A stretch of DNA of 64,000 nucleotides, from the NCBI GenBank assembly GCA_963677445.2, contig CAXXGF010000030.1, forward strand, positions 1 through 64,000. Direction: 5' to 3'. The notes below the pieces were generated by a model. It was given only the letters and a program-made list of their open reading frames with translations, was not told where the DNA came from and did no database searches. Position 1 is the stretch's first letter. Every line of letters starts with the position of its first letter. This DNA is from G963677445 sp963677445 (lineage in GTDB: Bacteria > Bacteroidota > Ignavibacteria > Ignavibacteriales > Melioribacteraceae). This document shows positions 26,660 to 35,473 of the stretch, piece by piece. Both the position numbers and the translations under genes were made by a program.

Positions 26660-28213
26660 TCACCTCATAATTGGCACAGCTTCGGTTTTGACATCAAAAA
26701 CCTCCTCAAACAATTCTTTCCTTCTCTGAAAATTCCAAAGCTCAATTTCGGGGAAACTACCCTCGTATTCAAAACTGAATATTACCAGATCGGCAGTAAT
26801 TTTAACCATAATATTCGGTATCTTATTGCTGTGTGTTCTGTCAAAAGCATCAGCTATCCTGAGCAAGGCGGATAGTTTATTCACGATAATCCGGTTATCT
26901 TCCGAAAGGGCGATATAATCCTTATGGCTGCTTTTGGGGTGACTTTTCCTGTGATACCTTGCTACATTCGCGATTATCTGTATTTCTGTTTCGTTATAGC
27001 CAAGAATCTCACTGTTCCTGATAATATAATTACTGTGACGGTGATGCTGATTGTGTGAAATATGATAACCGATATCATGCAGCATTGTCGCCGCGTAAAG
27101 GTATTCACGGCAGGTTGTCCCAAGTTTATGAAGTTCGGTTGTTTCATCAAAAATTTTAAGGGCCAGGCAGCTTACATGCGCGCAATGTTCCCTGTCATAA
27201 TTATATAATTCAGATAGCTGTCTTATACTATCTTCCCTCAGATTCAGGGTTTCATTCCTGTCAGGCGGCAGATATTTGCTGATAGTATCCAGAATAATCC
27301 CTTCACGAAGTGCATATTCCGAAACGTGCATCTCCTCGATTCCAAGCGACCGGGTAAGTGTGGAAAGAATCAGTATTCCGGCAGGAATAATATCCGCTCT
27401 TTTAATTTCCATTCCTGGAAGTTCTTTTCTTTCCCCGAAAGTTTTATTCCTGAGAATATCAAATTCTGTTCTTAATATCTCCTCCCCCTTTATCACATGT
27501 TCATGACTGCCGGCGCCATTATCATCACCCAGCTCGCGCGCGGCTGTTATTAATTGCTGAACAGCTGTAATAGTGCCCGCCGAACCGGCGCATATCTGAA
27601 ATCCATGTTTTTTAATCTCCATCACCGGGCGGTATATTTCCCCCTCAATCCATTTCCTGCACTTTTCAACTCTCTCATTATCAATCACGTAGTCGGGGAA
27701 AAATTTCTGGGTCAGCCTGACAGCCCCGAGTTTCAGACTCATAGAGGTAATGATTTTCCCTTTTTCCGATAAAATAATCTCGGTGCTCCCCCCTCCGATA
27801 TCAATGCTCAAGGTTCTTTTATCTCCGAAACCTGAAAATTTCATTATTCCCAGGTTTATAAGACGCGCTTCCTCATAGCCGCTTATAACTTCAATTTCAA
27901 GCCCGGTTTCTTCATAAATCTTGCCGATAAACTCAACTTTATTAAGCGCCTCACGAACCGCGCTTGTAGCGCAGGCCCTTATCACCGCGCCATAGGAGTC
28001 AGCAATTCCCTTAAAACGTTTTAATGAGTACACTGCTCTTTTTATGGATGGGGGTTTGATCATTTTTATATCACCCGGATTTCCTTCTCCGAGTCTTACA
28101 ACCTCTTTTTCCCTGTCGGCAATTTCAAAATTGCCCGAACTGTCAGTTTTGACTACAATAAGATGAAATGAATTGGTGCCTATATCAATAGCGGCAAGAT
28201 ACTCAGGTATCAT
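26660..28213 (-). CDS. Ppx/GppA exopolyphosphatase family protein with C-terminal HD domain
   Basis: A 517-residue phosphatase of the ASKHA fold. The N-terminal half has LAAIDIGTNSFHLIVVK, ATSAVREALN, SIDIGGGSTEI and GSAGTITAVQQ, the nucleotide-binding loops of exopolyphosphatase/pppGpp phosphohydrolase. The C-terminal part (about 320-510) is an HD-type helical domain with CAHVSCLALKIF and LHDIGYHISHNQHHRHS. The family hydrolyses polyphosphate or pppGpp; which substrate applies here is not decided by sequence. It is the last gene of an eight-gene operon, overlapping the upstream glycosyltransferase by 11 bases. Confidence 0.9.
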   Translation of the reverse strand: MIPEYLAAIDIGTNSFHLIVVKTDSSGNFEIADREKEVVRLGEGNPGDIKMIKPPSIKRAVYSLKRFKGIADSYGAVIRACATSAVREALNKVEFIGKIYEETGLEIEVISGYEEARLINLGIMKFSGFGDKRTLSIDIGGGSTEIILSEKGKIITSMSLKLGAVRLTQKFFPDYVIDNERVEKCRKWIEGEIYRPVMEIKKHGFQICAGSAGTITAVQQLITAARELGDDNGAGSHEHVIKGEEILRTEFDILRNKTFGERKELPGMEIKRADIIPAGILILSTLTRSLGIEEMHVSEYALREGIILDTISKYLPPDRNETLNLREDSIRQLSELYNYDREHCAHVSCLALKIFDETTELHKLGTTCREYLYAATMLHDIGYHISHNQHHRHSNYIIRNSEILGYNETEIQIIANVARYHRKSHPKSSHKDYIALSEDNRIIVNKLSALLRIADAFDRTHSNKIPNIMVKITADLVIFSFEYEGSFPEIELWNFQRRKELFEEVFDVKTEAVPIMR

Positions 28214-29315
28214 TTTTTTGATGCTCCGGCTGCGTGTTTATCAAAAGAATAGCAAGATTATAAACTTCATCAACTGTTATTTCACTGATTATATCCGATT
28301 TTCTGACGAAGTATTTATTCGGCCCTACCGGCGCCCAGTTAAAAGGATTCGTCGGGCCGAAAATTGAAATTTGCGGAGTTTTTGTCGTGCCAGCAACATG
28401 CATTACACCCGTATCATTGGTGATAAAGAGATCGCTCAATGATATCAGCGCTGTAAGCTGGGGAATTTCCCGGTTGATAAAATAGGATGCGTCAAAGTCT
28501 ATATTATTCCTGAAATATTTAATTTCATTTTCATCACTGCTGCTGCCTGTTACATATAACTTCAGTTTGTGTTCCTTTCTTAAACGCTGGATAACTTCAA
28601 TGAAATTTCCGACAGGCCAGCGGTTTGGAGGTTTTCCCGCCCCGATATGAATTCCAACAATCAGCTCATCATCTTTCGGTTTCATATCCCCGATAAAACC
28701 GGATGCAACAGAAAGGTCAATATCATCAAATGAAATACTTGATTGGTAATTGGAGGTTTTTATTCCGAAAGGCCTTACAATATCCAGAGCAAAATCGGAA
28801 ACATGTGCGTCGGGATATTTTCTCCAGTCCATATTAACCCGAAAATTAAAAAGGTAAGATAGATGATTCCTCATCCCATTCAGGCTTTCAGGCCCTATTC
28901 TGTTCTGAGCGTCTGAAAGACGGGTAAGAATACAGCTGGTTGAAGAAATTGATACGGTCGGCGCCATTATAGCCAGATCATAATTATCACGCAAAAAAAG
29001 CCATAGCCGCCTGAAATAAAAAGGATTAAATAATTTCTTCTTACTAAAAATAAAAAAATGATCAATATAACGGTTCTTTGTTACCGCGTAATAATTTTGA
29101 GGACTTACCAATACATTAAGTTTCGCGTCAGGATAGGTTTCCTTGAGCGCCCGGAACAGGGGCACGCTGGCAAGAAGGTCGCCAAACTGATTATGCTGAC
29201 GCACCACCAGAATTTTATCTGGTGTTTTTAAGGTCCAATCCTTTTTTCTCGGAACCGATAGCAGGAACTTTAAAAGTCGGGCAAAGATTCTTTTATAAAG
29301 TTTTTGTTTTGTCAT
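28203..29315 (-). CDS. Glycosyltransferase family 9 (heptosyltransferase-like)
   Basis: A 370-residue GT-B enzyme of family 9, which adds ADP-heptose or related sugars to lipopolysaccharide core. The N-terminal domain begins ILVVRQHNQFGDLLASVPLFRAL; the C-terminal domain carries GIHIGAGKPPNRWP and the nucleotide-sugar site FITNDTGVMHVAGTTKTPQISIFGPTNP (shown in two parts: FITNDTGVMHVAG and ISIFGPTNP). A basic N-terminal helix suggests membrane association. It sits within a compact operon, overlapping Ppx/GppA and touching the small membrane protein gene. The sugar donor is unknown. Confidence 0.9.
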   Translation of the reverse strand: MTKQKLYKRIFARLLKFLLSVPRKKDWTLKTPDKILVVRQHNQFGDLLASVPLFRALKETYPDAKLNVLVSPQNYYAVTKNRYIDHFFIFSKKKLFNPFYFRRLWLFLRDNYDLAIMAPTVSISSTSCILTRLSDAQNRIGPESLNGMRNHLSYLFNFRVNMDWRKYPDAHVSDFALDIVRPFGIKTSNYQSSISFDDIDLSVASGFIGDMKPKDDELIVGIHIGAGKPPNRWPVGNFIEVIQRLRKEHKLKLYVTGSSSDENEIKYFRNNIDFDASYFINREIPQLTALISLSDLFITNDTGVMHVAGTTKTPQISIFGPTNPFNWAPVGPNKYFVRKSDIISEITVDEVYNLAILLINTQPEHQKNDT

Positions 29316-29539
29316 CAGTCATTCTTTTCTTTAGACTTTTCGCTATCCAGTTCCTCAAAATCAGCTTCGATAATATCATCTTTGTTGATTTCAATCTTTT
29401 CTTTCGCGGATGGCGTTTTTTTTCTTCCGGGATTTCTATCCGGTTGTACGAAAAAAATATTTCGTAAAAATCTTCCGATATTCCTTAGGAAGAGATAACC
29501 TATCACCAATATTATAAAAAATATAAATAAATATTTCAT
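29315..29539 (-). CDS. Small single-pass membrane protein
   Basis: A 74-residue protein with one N-terminal transmembrane helix (YLFIFFIILVIGYLFL), a short basic stretch (PDRNPGRKK) and an acidic, charged C-terminal tail (DDIIEADFEELDSEKSKEK). I do not recognise its function; it resembles short uncharacterised Bacteroidota proteins such as the DUF4834 type. Its start overlaps the end of the deoxynucleoside kinase by 4 bases and its stop shares a base with the GT9 start, which supports it being a real translated gene. Confidence 0.72.
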   Translation of the reverse strand: MKYLFIFFIILVIGYLFLRNIGRFLRNIFFVQPDRNPGRKKTPSAKEKIEINKDDIIEADFEELDSEKSKEKND

Positions 29540-30192
29540 AATGTCTGACCCGGCAGCGGATTATAATATTCAGTATAACCCCTGTCTTTCCTGAAAATCA
29601 TATTAAAAAGCTCGTCAAAATCCCTTTCCCTGTTAACAAAATCTATCTCGGAAGAATTAACAATCAGTAACGGAGTAGTATTATATTTGAAAAAATAATT
29701 ATTATATGCATCGCTAAGTTTTTCGATGTAATCTCTGCTGATATTTTTTTCAATCGGCCTGTTTCGTTTTTTAATATTGTACATCAGCCGGTCGACACTG
29801 CTCTGTAAATAAATCACAAGGTCCAGTTTTCTGAGGTCCCGTTTCAGTAGAGGAAATAATGTTTCATAAAGTTTAACTTCATCACTGTTCAGAGTAAGAT
29901 AAGCAAATATCCTGTCTTTGTCGAAAAAATAATCGGCAACAATATATTTTGTAAAAAGGTCTTCCTGGTTTAACATCTGCTGTTGTTTGTATCGGTTAAT
30001 CAAAAAAAACATCTGTGTCTGGAACGCGTATAAATCAGGTTGAAGATAAAACTGCTCCAAAAAAGGATTTGTTTCAAATTCCTCCAGCAGAAGTTTCGAC
30101 TTTAATTTTTTAGCAAGTTTTTTAGCGAGGGATGTCTTCCCCGCCCCAATTACTCCTTCAATGGCAATATATCTTGTTTCCGCCAATTTCAC
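29536..30192 (-). CDS. Deoxynucleoside kinase
   Basis: A 218-residue P-loop kinase of the dCK/dGK family that phosphorylates deoxynucleosides for salvage. It has the Walker A GVIGAGKTS, the LLEEFETNPFLEQFY substrate loop, VADYFFDKDRIFA (the DR motif region) and the lid-like RGRxxE equivalent seen as IKKRNRPIEKNIS. Length and order are as in the Bacteroidota deoxyguanosine/deoxyadenosine kinases. It overlaps folK by 4 bases, an arrangement also familiar from related genomes. Preferred base is not readable from sequence. Confidence 0.9.
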   Translation of the reverse strand: MKLAETRYIAIEGVIGAGKTSLAKKLAKKLKSKLLLEEFETNPFLEQFYLQPDLYAFQTQMFFLINRYKQQQMLNQEDLFTKYIVADYFFDKDRIFAYLTLNSDEVKLYETLFPLLKRDLRKLDLVIYLQSSVDRLMYNIKKRNRPIEKNISRDYIEKLSDAYNNYFFKYNTTPLLIVNSSEIDFVNRERDFDELFNMIFRKDRGYTEYYNPLPGQTL

Positions 30193-30683
30193 CTCACAAA
30201 ATCTTTTATTCCGGTTATGGTATTTTCTTCAAAGTGCAGTAACTCCGAAAGTTTCAGGCTGGTCCCTGGATAAATAAAATCTTTTTCAATTTCCAGCATG
30301 GGCAGCGCTACAAAATCACGGGATAAAACTCCGGGATGTGGTATTTCCAGCAAGTCAGTTTTTACCTTAATACTTTCGTAAAAAAGCAGATCAATATCAA
30401 TTTCACGGGGGCCCCATCTTTCTCTTTTTTTACGGCCGACAACTTCTTCGGTTCTTTTTATTATCCAGAATAAATCTTCCGGGCTGAGCTCAGTACGCGC
30501 TTTGCAGACACAATTAATAAATTCGGCCTGATTTACATAACCAAAAGGTTTGGTGGTATACAGGGAAGATATTTTCAGTATATTGATTTTCCTGTTTTCT
30601 TCCAGTAAATCGAACGATTTCCGGATAAATTCTTCCTTATCCCCAACATTCGATCCGAACGCGAGATAGATATTATTTACCAT
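30189..30683 (-). CDS. folK: HPPK, 2-amino-4-hydroxy-6-hydroxymethyldihydropteridine diphosphokinase
   Basis: A 164-residue enzyme that pyrophosphorylates hydroxymethyl-dihydropterin in folate synthesis. It has YLAFGSNVGDKEEF at the N-terminus, SSLYTTKPFGYVNQAEFIN, and the signature RWGPREIDIDLLFY, which supplies the magnesium-binding aspartates. It follows folB with an 11-base overlap, so the two consecutive steps are encoded together. Confidence 0.96.
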   Translation of the reverse strand: MVNNIYLAFGSNVGDKEEFIRKSFDLLEENRKINILKISSLYTTKPFGYVNQAEFINCVCKARTELSPEDLFWIIKRTEEVVGRKKRERWGPREIDIDLLFYESIKVKTDLLEIPHPGVLSRDFVALPMLEIEKDFIYPGTSLKLSELLHFEENTITGIKDFVR

Positions 30684-31041
30684 TCTCTTTAATTACTTCA
30701 GCTTCAACACAGTCAATTACTCCGCCTACCGGAACATTATTTTTCCTTACTCTTACGGCAATCTTCTTTATATGGGGGAAATCCTTCATTAATCCATTGG
30801 TTATTTCGATTGCCAGAGTCTCTATTAAATAATATTTTTTCTCATGAATCATCCGGTTGATATACTGATAAACATCATGATAATTGATAGTCATCTTCAA
30901 GTCATCATTTGCCGCGGCTTCCTGAAAATCAGTATATATATCAACATCCGCCTCAAATTTTCCGCCGATATTCTGTTCCTCCTGAAGGGCTCCGTGATAA
31001 GCGTAAAATGTGGCGTTTTTTATTCTTATTATATTTATCAT
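30673..31041 (-). CDS. folB: Dihydroneopterin aldolase
   Basis: A 122-residue tunnelling-fold enzyme that converts dihydroneopterin to hydroxymethyl-dihydropterin, one step before FolK. Visible are FYAYHGALQEEQNIGGKFEADV with the conserved His-Gly and Glu, TINYHDVYQYINRMI, and LIETLAIEITNGLM with the catalytic glutamate. Length is standard. It overlaps folK by 11 bases and EamA by 4. Confidence 0.95.
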   Translation of the reverse strand: MINIIRIKNATFYAYHGALQEEQNIGGKFEADVDIYTDFQEAAANDDLKMTINYHDVYQYINRMIHEKKYYLIETLAIEITNGLMKDFPHIKKIAVRVRKNNVPVGGVIDCVEAEVIKENGK

Positions 31042-31955
31042 TCTATTCCGACACGTTTGGGAATGCCGACAAGTTTTTTTAATCCCCGGGTATTGGCGAA
31101 CATAATTCCGGCGAGAACCAGGGCGGTGCCGGCGATATCCATAAATGATAAGGTCTCATCGAGTATTATCCATCCCAGCAGAAGAGCTACTACCGGAGTT
31201 ATAAATGTGATAAGTGAAAGAATAACAACATTTATTTTTTGCATCAGCCAGTAATATATCGTAAAAGTCATTACAGTGCCAAAAAATCCAAGGTATAAAA
31301 CCGGAAATATGGCATATGAATCAAATTTAAGCCGGGAAGTATTTTCAAATAACACCCCTAAAAATAATAAGAAAATTGATGCAAAAAAAACCGGAACAAG
31401 ATTCATTGAGAGAGGATGAAGATGTTTTCCATCTCTTTTTACAATAACCGCGACCGCGCCCTGAATTATTGAACTCACAACTATCGCTCCCATACCTATC
31501 AATGAATTGCTGAATCCGCCCGATATATTATCTGAAAAAATGATCACGAGACCGGAAAAGCCGAACACTACCCCCAGTATCTGCTCTTTACCTACATATT
31601 CTTCAGGCATAAGCAGTTTCGAAAATATAATTACAAAAAATGGAAACATACCAAAAAGAACTGAAGAGATTCCCGAATCAACATGCTGTTCGGCCCAATA
31701 TACCATAGCGAAAGGAATAGCAAATGAAAAGAGGGTCAGTATTACATATAATTTAACCGACTTTTTATCAAGCTGCAATTTTAATCCTTTGATCTTCATC
31801 AGCAGGAATATAAAAATTGATGCAACAGCGAACCTCGCGCCAAGTGATATCAGGGGCGTCAGAGAATTCAGACTAAGCTTAATCGCCATCCAGGTTGATC
31901 CCCAGAGAATGCACAGCAGTATATATCCCGACCATATTTTAACGTTATCGTTCAT
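31038..31955 (-). CDS. EamA-family (DMT) transporter
   Basis: A 305-residue inner-membrane protein of ten helices made of two EamA repeats. The first begins LLCILWGSTWMAIKLSL and the second after GAIVVSSIIQGAVAVIVKR; the C-terminal helices are followed by a basic tail. EamA proteins export metabolites or amino acids, but the substrate cannot be assigned. Its start overlaps pgeF by 11 bases and its stop overlaps folB by 4. Confidence 0.9.
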   Translation of the reverse strand: MNDNVKIWSGYILLCILWGSTWMAIKLSLNSLTPLISLGARFAVASIFIFLLMKIKGLKLQLDKKSVKLYVILTLFSFAIPFAMVYWAEQHVDSGISSVLFGMFPFFVIIFSKLLMPEEYVGKEQILGVVFGFSGLVIIFSDNISGGFSNSLIGMGAIVVSSIIQGAVAVIVKRDGKHLHPLSMNLVPVFFASIFLLFLGVLFENTSRLKFDSYAIFPVLYLGFFGTVMTFTIYYWLMQKINVVILSLITFITPVVALLLGWIILDETLSFMDIAGTALVLAGIMFANTRGLKKLVGIPKRVGIE

Positions 31956-32688
31956 TCATTTCCTTAAGATATATTATTCCCAGCCCTCTTCCCGATAACT
32001 TTCCATCCCTTCTGAAGGAATGAAAATTTCTATTTTCGAAGGAACAGATTTCAGAATATTCAATATTGAATTCAGGTATCCCCTCCTGTCGAAGAATATT
32101 ATAATTCTTTCCTCTCACATCAAGATAAAGATTCCCATCCTTTTCATTCAGATAATCAGCTTCAAAAAAATCGGCAAACTCCTTCCCGACCTGGTAATTC
32201 TTCTGTGATATTGAGGGAGATATAAAACAGAATAATTCTCCGGGATTCGATGAATACCTGTTTTTCATTAATCTGATCGTTTTCCTCAGAATTTCTTTTT
32301 GGGTTCCTCTCCATCCGGAATGCGCCGCGGCAATCACTCTGTTTTTCCGGTCATAAATAAAAATCGCCGTACAGTCTGCCGAGAATACTGCCAGACCAAT
32401 TCCCCCTTGATCTGTAATTAAAGCATCCCCCTCCCTATCAGGAACAATTTCACTGATTGTCTTTATTGTATCTCCATGAACCTGTTTCTGGAACTGAACA
32501 TCTTCAGGCCCGATACCAAGTTCCCCGCAAAATTGTTTTCGGTTTCGATCCACAGTTTCTTTGGAATCACCAACCAGGTAAGACATATTAAAGTGGAATT
32601 TATCCTCTTTGTTATGGCTGCTTCTTTTGCTGAAACCAAAAACTAAATCATCAAAGCGGGAAAATAAACGGCTTTCCAAGTGGGGCAT
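31945..32688 (-). CDS. pgeF: Peptidoglycan editing factor PgeF / YfiH-type polyphenol oxidase family
   Basis: A 247-residue protein of the YfiH/LACC1 family. In E. coli PgeF (YfiH) helps keep wrong amino acids out of peptidoglycan stems; other members act on purine nucleosides or phenols. The signature segments are FQKQVHGDTI, VFSADCTAIFIYD and AAAHSGWRGT with the cysteine and histidines that bind zinc, plus a C-terminal FHSFRRDG. It is the first gene of the overlapping operon that runs to the Ppx/GppA gene. Confidence 0.92.
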   Translation of the reverse strand: MPHLESRLFSRFDDLVFGFSKRSSHNKEDKFHFNMSYLVGDSKETVDRNRKQFCGELGIGPEDVQFQKQVHGDTIKTISEIVPDREGDALITDQGGIGLAVFSADCTAIFIYDRKNRVIAAAHSGWRGTQKEILRKTIRLMKNRYSSNPGELFCFISPSISQKNYQVGKEFADFFEADYLNEKDGNLYLDVRGKNYNILRQEGIPEFNIEYSEICSFENRNFHSFRRDGKLSGRGLGIIYLKEMNER

Positions 32689-32699
32689 ATTATTAACTT

Positions 32700-32719
32700 A
32701 CCGGCCCGCGAGGGCCGGT
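32700..32719. terminator. Perfect intergenic hairpin between PLP enzyme and pgeF
   Basis: ACCGGCCC and GGGCCGGT form an 8-bp stem with a four-base loop, 11 bases after the PLP-enzyme stop and 11 bases before the pgeF start. No T run follows on the minus strand, so it may be an RNA processing or stability hairpin, or a partial terminator. Confidence 0.5.
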
Positions 32720-32730
32720 GATAAATTATA

Positions 32731-34044
32731 TTAAAATGAGTTTAAACATCTGTCGAGATCATAAATTATATCCTCAGCTTTTTCAAGACCGATCGCCAGT
32801 CTTACTCCGCCCGGAGCTATACCTCTTTCTTCCAGTTTATCTGCCGGAACAACCGAATGGGTCATCGATGCCGGATGCTCTATCAGAGTTCTTGTATGCC
32901 CCAGACTAACGGCCAGAGTCATGGTATAGGCATTATCGGCAACGTAGTTCATAAATCTGCCGCCAAGCTCCCTGCTTTCTTCCGCGGTTTTACTCTTGAG
33001 AACAAAATAAACCATACTTCCTGGAGCGAATTCACCATCGAAACTGATCATCTGTTTTTTTGCCAGCTCATAATCCCTAAAGGATTTCAAACCGGGATAA
33101 TTAACAAATGCCACCTTCTCATGGTTTTCAAGATATTCGGCAATCTTCCATGCCGAGGAAATCTGCTGTTTCTGCCTTATAGCCAGAGATGGCAGTCCGT
33201 AAGTAAGAATCGACCAGGCGCTTTTGGTATTTAGCACAGCTCCAAAATCTTTTCTGTAAAGAAGTACCATATCTCTGAATTTTTTCGGGCCTATTACAAC
33301 TCCTCCCATATCGGTTCCAAATCCCCCGATTCCTTTAGTCAGGGAATGAACCGTGAAATCAGAACCCAATTCAATCGGTCTCTGGCAGTAAGAGGTGGCA
33401 AAAGTGTTATCAACAACGATATATATCTTTTCCTCTTCACTTCTTGTTGAGTTATAAACATCAACCATCTTTCTGATCTCACCGATGTTAATGATATCCA
33501 TATTTGGATTTGCCGGAGTTTCAAAATATATGACACGGGTTTTTTCATTTACCAGCTTTTCAATATTTGTAAGATCGGTTAAATTTGCGTAGTTAACTTT
33601 CAGGTTATTCCTGGGGTACCAGTTGTTAAAAAGGGATATTGTACATCCATAAAGTGTGCAATGAGAGATAATTTCCTCACCGCTTTTGGCGAGTACTCCG
33701 AGTACTCCCGAAATGGCGCTCATTCCGCTCGCGAAAGTAACTGCCATCTCCCCTTTTTCTACAGACGCGAGGTTTTCCTCAAGCATATCCTTATTTGGCT
33801 CACCAAGTCTGTCATATATAAATATCGGAGGATCACCATCATGTTTGTTTGTCTGAGCAAATTTTATAAAACCCATGGCTCCTCTTTCAACCGAATCGAG
33901 CCTGAAGGTAGTTGAAGAAGAAATAGGGGCTGTTACGTGATGTTCATAATCCCATTTATCCGACAGGTTCTTGCCATAGATAAGGTGAGTCTGCTGTGAA
34001 TATTTTGTTTCATCTACACTGTTTTTCTTATTTTGTTCACTCAT
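32731..34044 (-). CDS. Cys/Met-metabolism PLP-dependent enzyme (methionine gamma-lyase-like)
   Basis: A 437-residue fold-type I PLP enzyme of the trans-sulfuration family. The N-terminal substrate loop (YGKNLSDKWDYEHHVTAPISSSTTF), phosphate-binding SGMSAISG, ETPANPNMDI, VVDNTFATSYCQRP and the PLP lysine in HSLTKGIGGFGTDMGG are visible. SLTKGIGG in place of the usual STKYxxGHSD, together with about 40 extra residues compared with cystathionine gamma-synthase, places it in a separate subgroup, so lyase versus synthase is unclear. It is 62 bases downstream of metB on the same strand. Confidence 0.85.
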   Translation of the reverse strand: MSEQNKKNSVDETKYSQQTHLIYGKNLSDKWDYEHHVTAPISSSTTFRLDSVERGAMGFIKFAQTNKHDGDPPIFIYDRLGEPNKDMLEENLASVEKGEMAVTFASGMSAISGVLGVLAKSGEEIISHCTLYGCTISLFNNWYPRNNLKVNYANLTDLTNIEKLVNEKTRVIYFETPANPNMDIINIGEIRKMVDVYNSTRSEEEKIYIVVDNTFATSYCQRPIELGSDFTVHSLTKGIGGFGTDMGGVVIGPKKFRDMVLLYRKDFGAVLNTKSAWSILTYGLPSLAIRQKQQISSAWKIAEYLENHEKVAFVNYPGLKSFRDYELAKKQMISFDGEFAPGSMVYFVLKSKTAEESRELGGRFMNYVADNAYTMTLAVSLGHTRTLIEHPASMTHSVVPADKLEERGIAPGGVRLAIGLEKAEDIIYDLDRCLNSF

Positions 34045-34106
34045 TCTTTTTCTCCCGAATTATATACCATTAAATAATACAGATAAAGATAAATAAATTA
34101 ACCTGA

Positions 34107-35240
34107 TCAGCCGGAAGCCTGCTTAATATCAGCAATCAGGTCTTCAACATCTTCAATACCGACAGATAACCTTATCAGGCTCTCAGTGAGGCCGAATTTT
34201 TCTCTTTCCTCTTTCGGCACTGAAGCATGTGTCATTGTAGCAGGATGGCAGACAAGACTTTCAACTCCGCCAAGGCTTTCTGCCAAAGTAAAAACTTTTA
34301 CTTTCGAAACAAATTTTTTCGCCCTTTCAACATCTCCGAAATCCATCGAAAGCATACCTCCAAATCCTCTCATCTGCGTTCTGGCAAGCTCATGCTGGGG
34401 ATGCTCCTTTAAACCGGGATAATAAACTTTTTCGGCAAGATCGGAAGAATCCAGAAACTCAGCGATTTTTTGAGCGTTTTCATTATGCTGTTTCATTCTT
34501 ACCGCGAGGGTTTTTGTGGACCTTAGAGTCAACCAGCAATCAAAAGGAGATGGAATAGCGCCGGCTGCCTTCTGAATAAATCTTATCCTGTCGTGAAGTT
34601 TATCTTCATTAAGAACTACAATTCCCCCTACAATATCACTATGACCATTCAGATACTTGGTAGAACTGTGGACAACAATGTCGGCGCCAAGCCCCAGCGG
34701 ATTTTGAAAGTAAGGACTCATAAAAGTATTGTCAACAACCGAAACCGCTCCCGCTTCCCGGGCTATTTCAGAAACCTCTTTTATGTCAATAAGACTCAGC
34801 ATCGGGTTTGTGGGAGTTTCAATATATATCATCCTGGTGTTTTCCCTCAGAGCATCCCTGATATTTCCCGGCTCCGACTGGTTCACCCAGGAAAATGACA
34901 ATCCGTAATCAGTCATTATTTTTTCGAAAAGTCTGTATGTGCCGCCATAAACATTATCGGGCGCGATAATATGATCTTCCGATTTAACAAGCCCCATCAG
35001 GGCATTTATCGCGGCCAGCCCTGAAGAAAAAGCTATTCCGTATTTCCCTCTTTCAAGTACGGCGATATTTTTCTCCATCGACTCTCGGGTCAGGTTATGA
35101 GTTCGGGCATATTCGTAACCTTTATGTTGCCCCAGCCCCTCCTGGGCGTAGGTGGAAGTCATATAAATTGGTGTTATTACAGCGCCTGTAGTTAGATCAG
35201 GCTGCTGTCCGGCATGGATCGCATCAGTCGAAAATCCCAT
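34107..35240 (-). CDS. metB: Cystathionine gamma-synthase / gamma-lyase
   Basis: A 377-residue PLP enzyme of trans-sulfuration. It begins STDAIHAGQQPDLTTGAVITPIY and contains YEYARTHNLTRE, FSSGLAAINAL, ETPTNPMLSLID, SVVDNTFMSPYFQNPL and the PLP lysine in HSSTKYLNGHSD; the C-terminus has ESLGGVESLVCHPATMTHASVP. The overall pattern fits MetB (cystathionine from an activated homoserine and cysteine), but gamma-lyases differ by few residues. It appears to lead an operon with the next PLP enzyme. Confidence 0.9.
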   Translation of the reverse strand: MGFSTDAIHAGQQPDLTTGAVITPIYMTSTYAQEGLGQHKGYEYARTHNLTRESMEKNIAVLERGKYGIAFSSGLAAINALMGLVKSEDHIIAPDNVYGGTYRLFEKIMTDYGLSFSWVNQSEPGNIRDALRENTRMIYIETPTNPMLSLIDIKEVSEIAREAGAVSVVDNTFMSPYFQNPLGLGADIVVHSSTKYLNGHSDIVGGIVVLNEDKLHDRIRFIQKAAGAIPSPFDCWLTLRSTKTLAVRMKQHNENAQKIAEFLDSSDLAEKVYYPGLKEHPQHELARTQMRGFGGMLSMDFGDVERAKKFVSKVKVFTLAESLGGVESLVCHPATMTHASVPKEEREKFGLTESLIRLSVGIEDVEDLIADIKQASG

Positions 35241-35435
35241 CTGAATATCCTGACATAATAATTAATTCATCTTCTCTAAATATAAACTTTGGCAGGCAAA
35301 TAACTAAAAAATAAACCCTTTTCACATATTTTTTTCTGAATTTTCCAGATCACTAAAACCGGGATGAGATTATACTTCAAAGATGATTCAAAAAACCTTA
35401 ATACCAGCGAGCCCGTTATCATTTTGAATATAAAA

Positions 35436-35463
35436 AACAAGCCCGGCCTTAACCGGACTTGTT
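35436..35463 (-). terminator. Terminator after the small broken gene
   Basis: AACAAGCCCGG pairs with CCGGACTTGTT (one mismatch) around a six-base loop, followed on the minus strand by TTTTTT. It lies 11 bases after the stop of the small gene, showing that this gene is or was a real transcription unit. Confidence 0.82.
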
Positions 35464-35473
35464 CTGATGGGGA

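Noticed and set aside
35241..35435. A SAM riboswitch upstream of metB
   Set aside because: The leader is short and AT-rich with no multi-helix pattern of SAM-I or SAM-II; nothing supportable was found.
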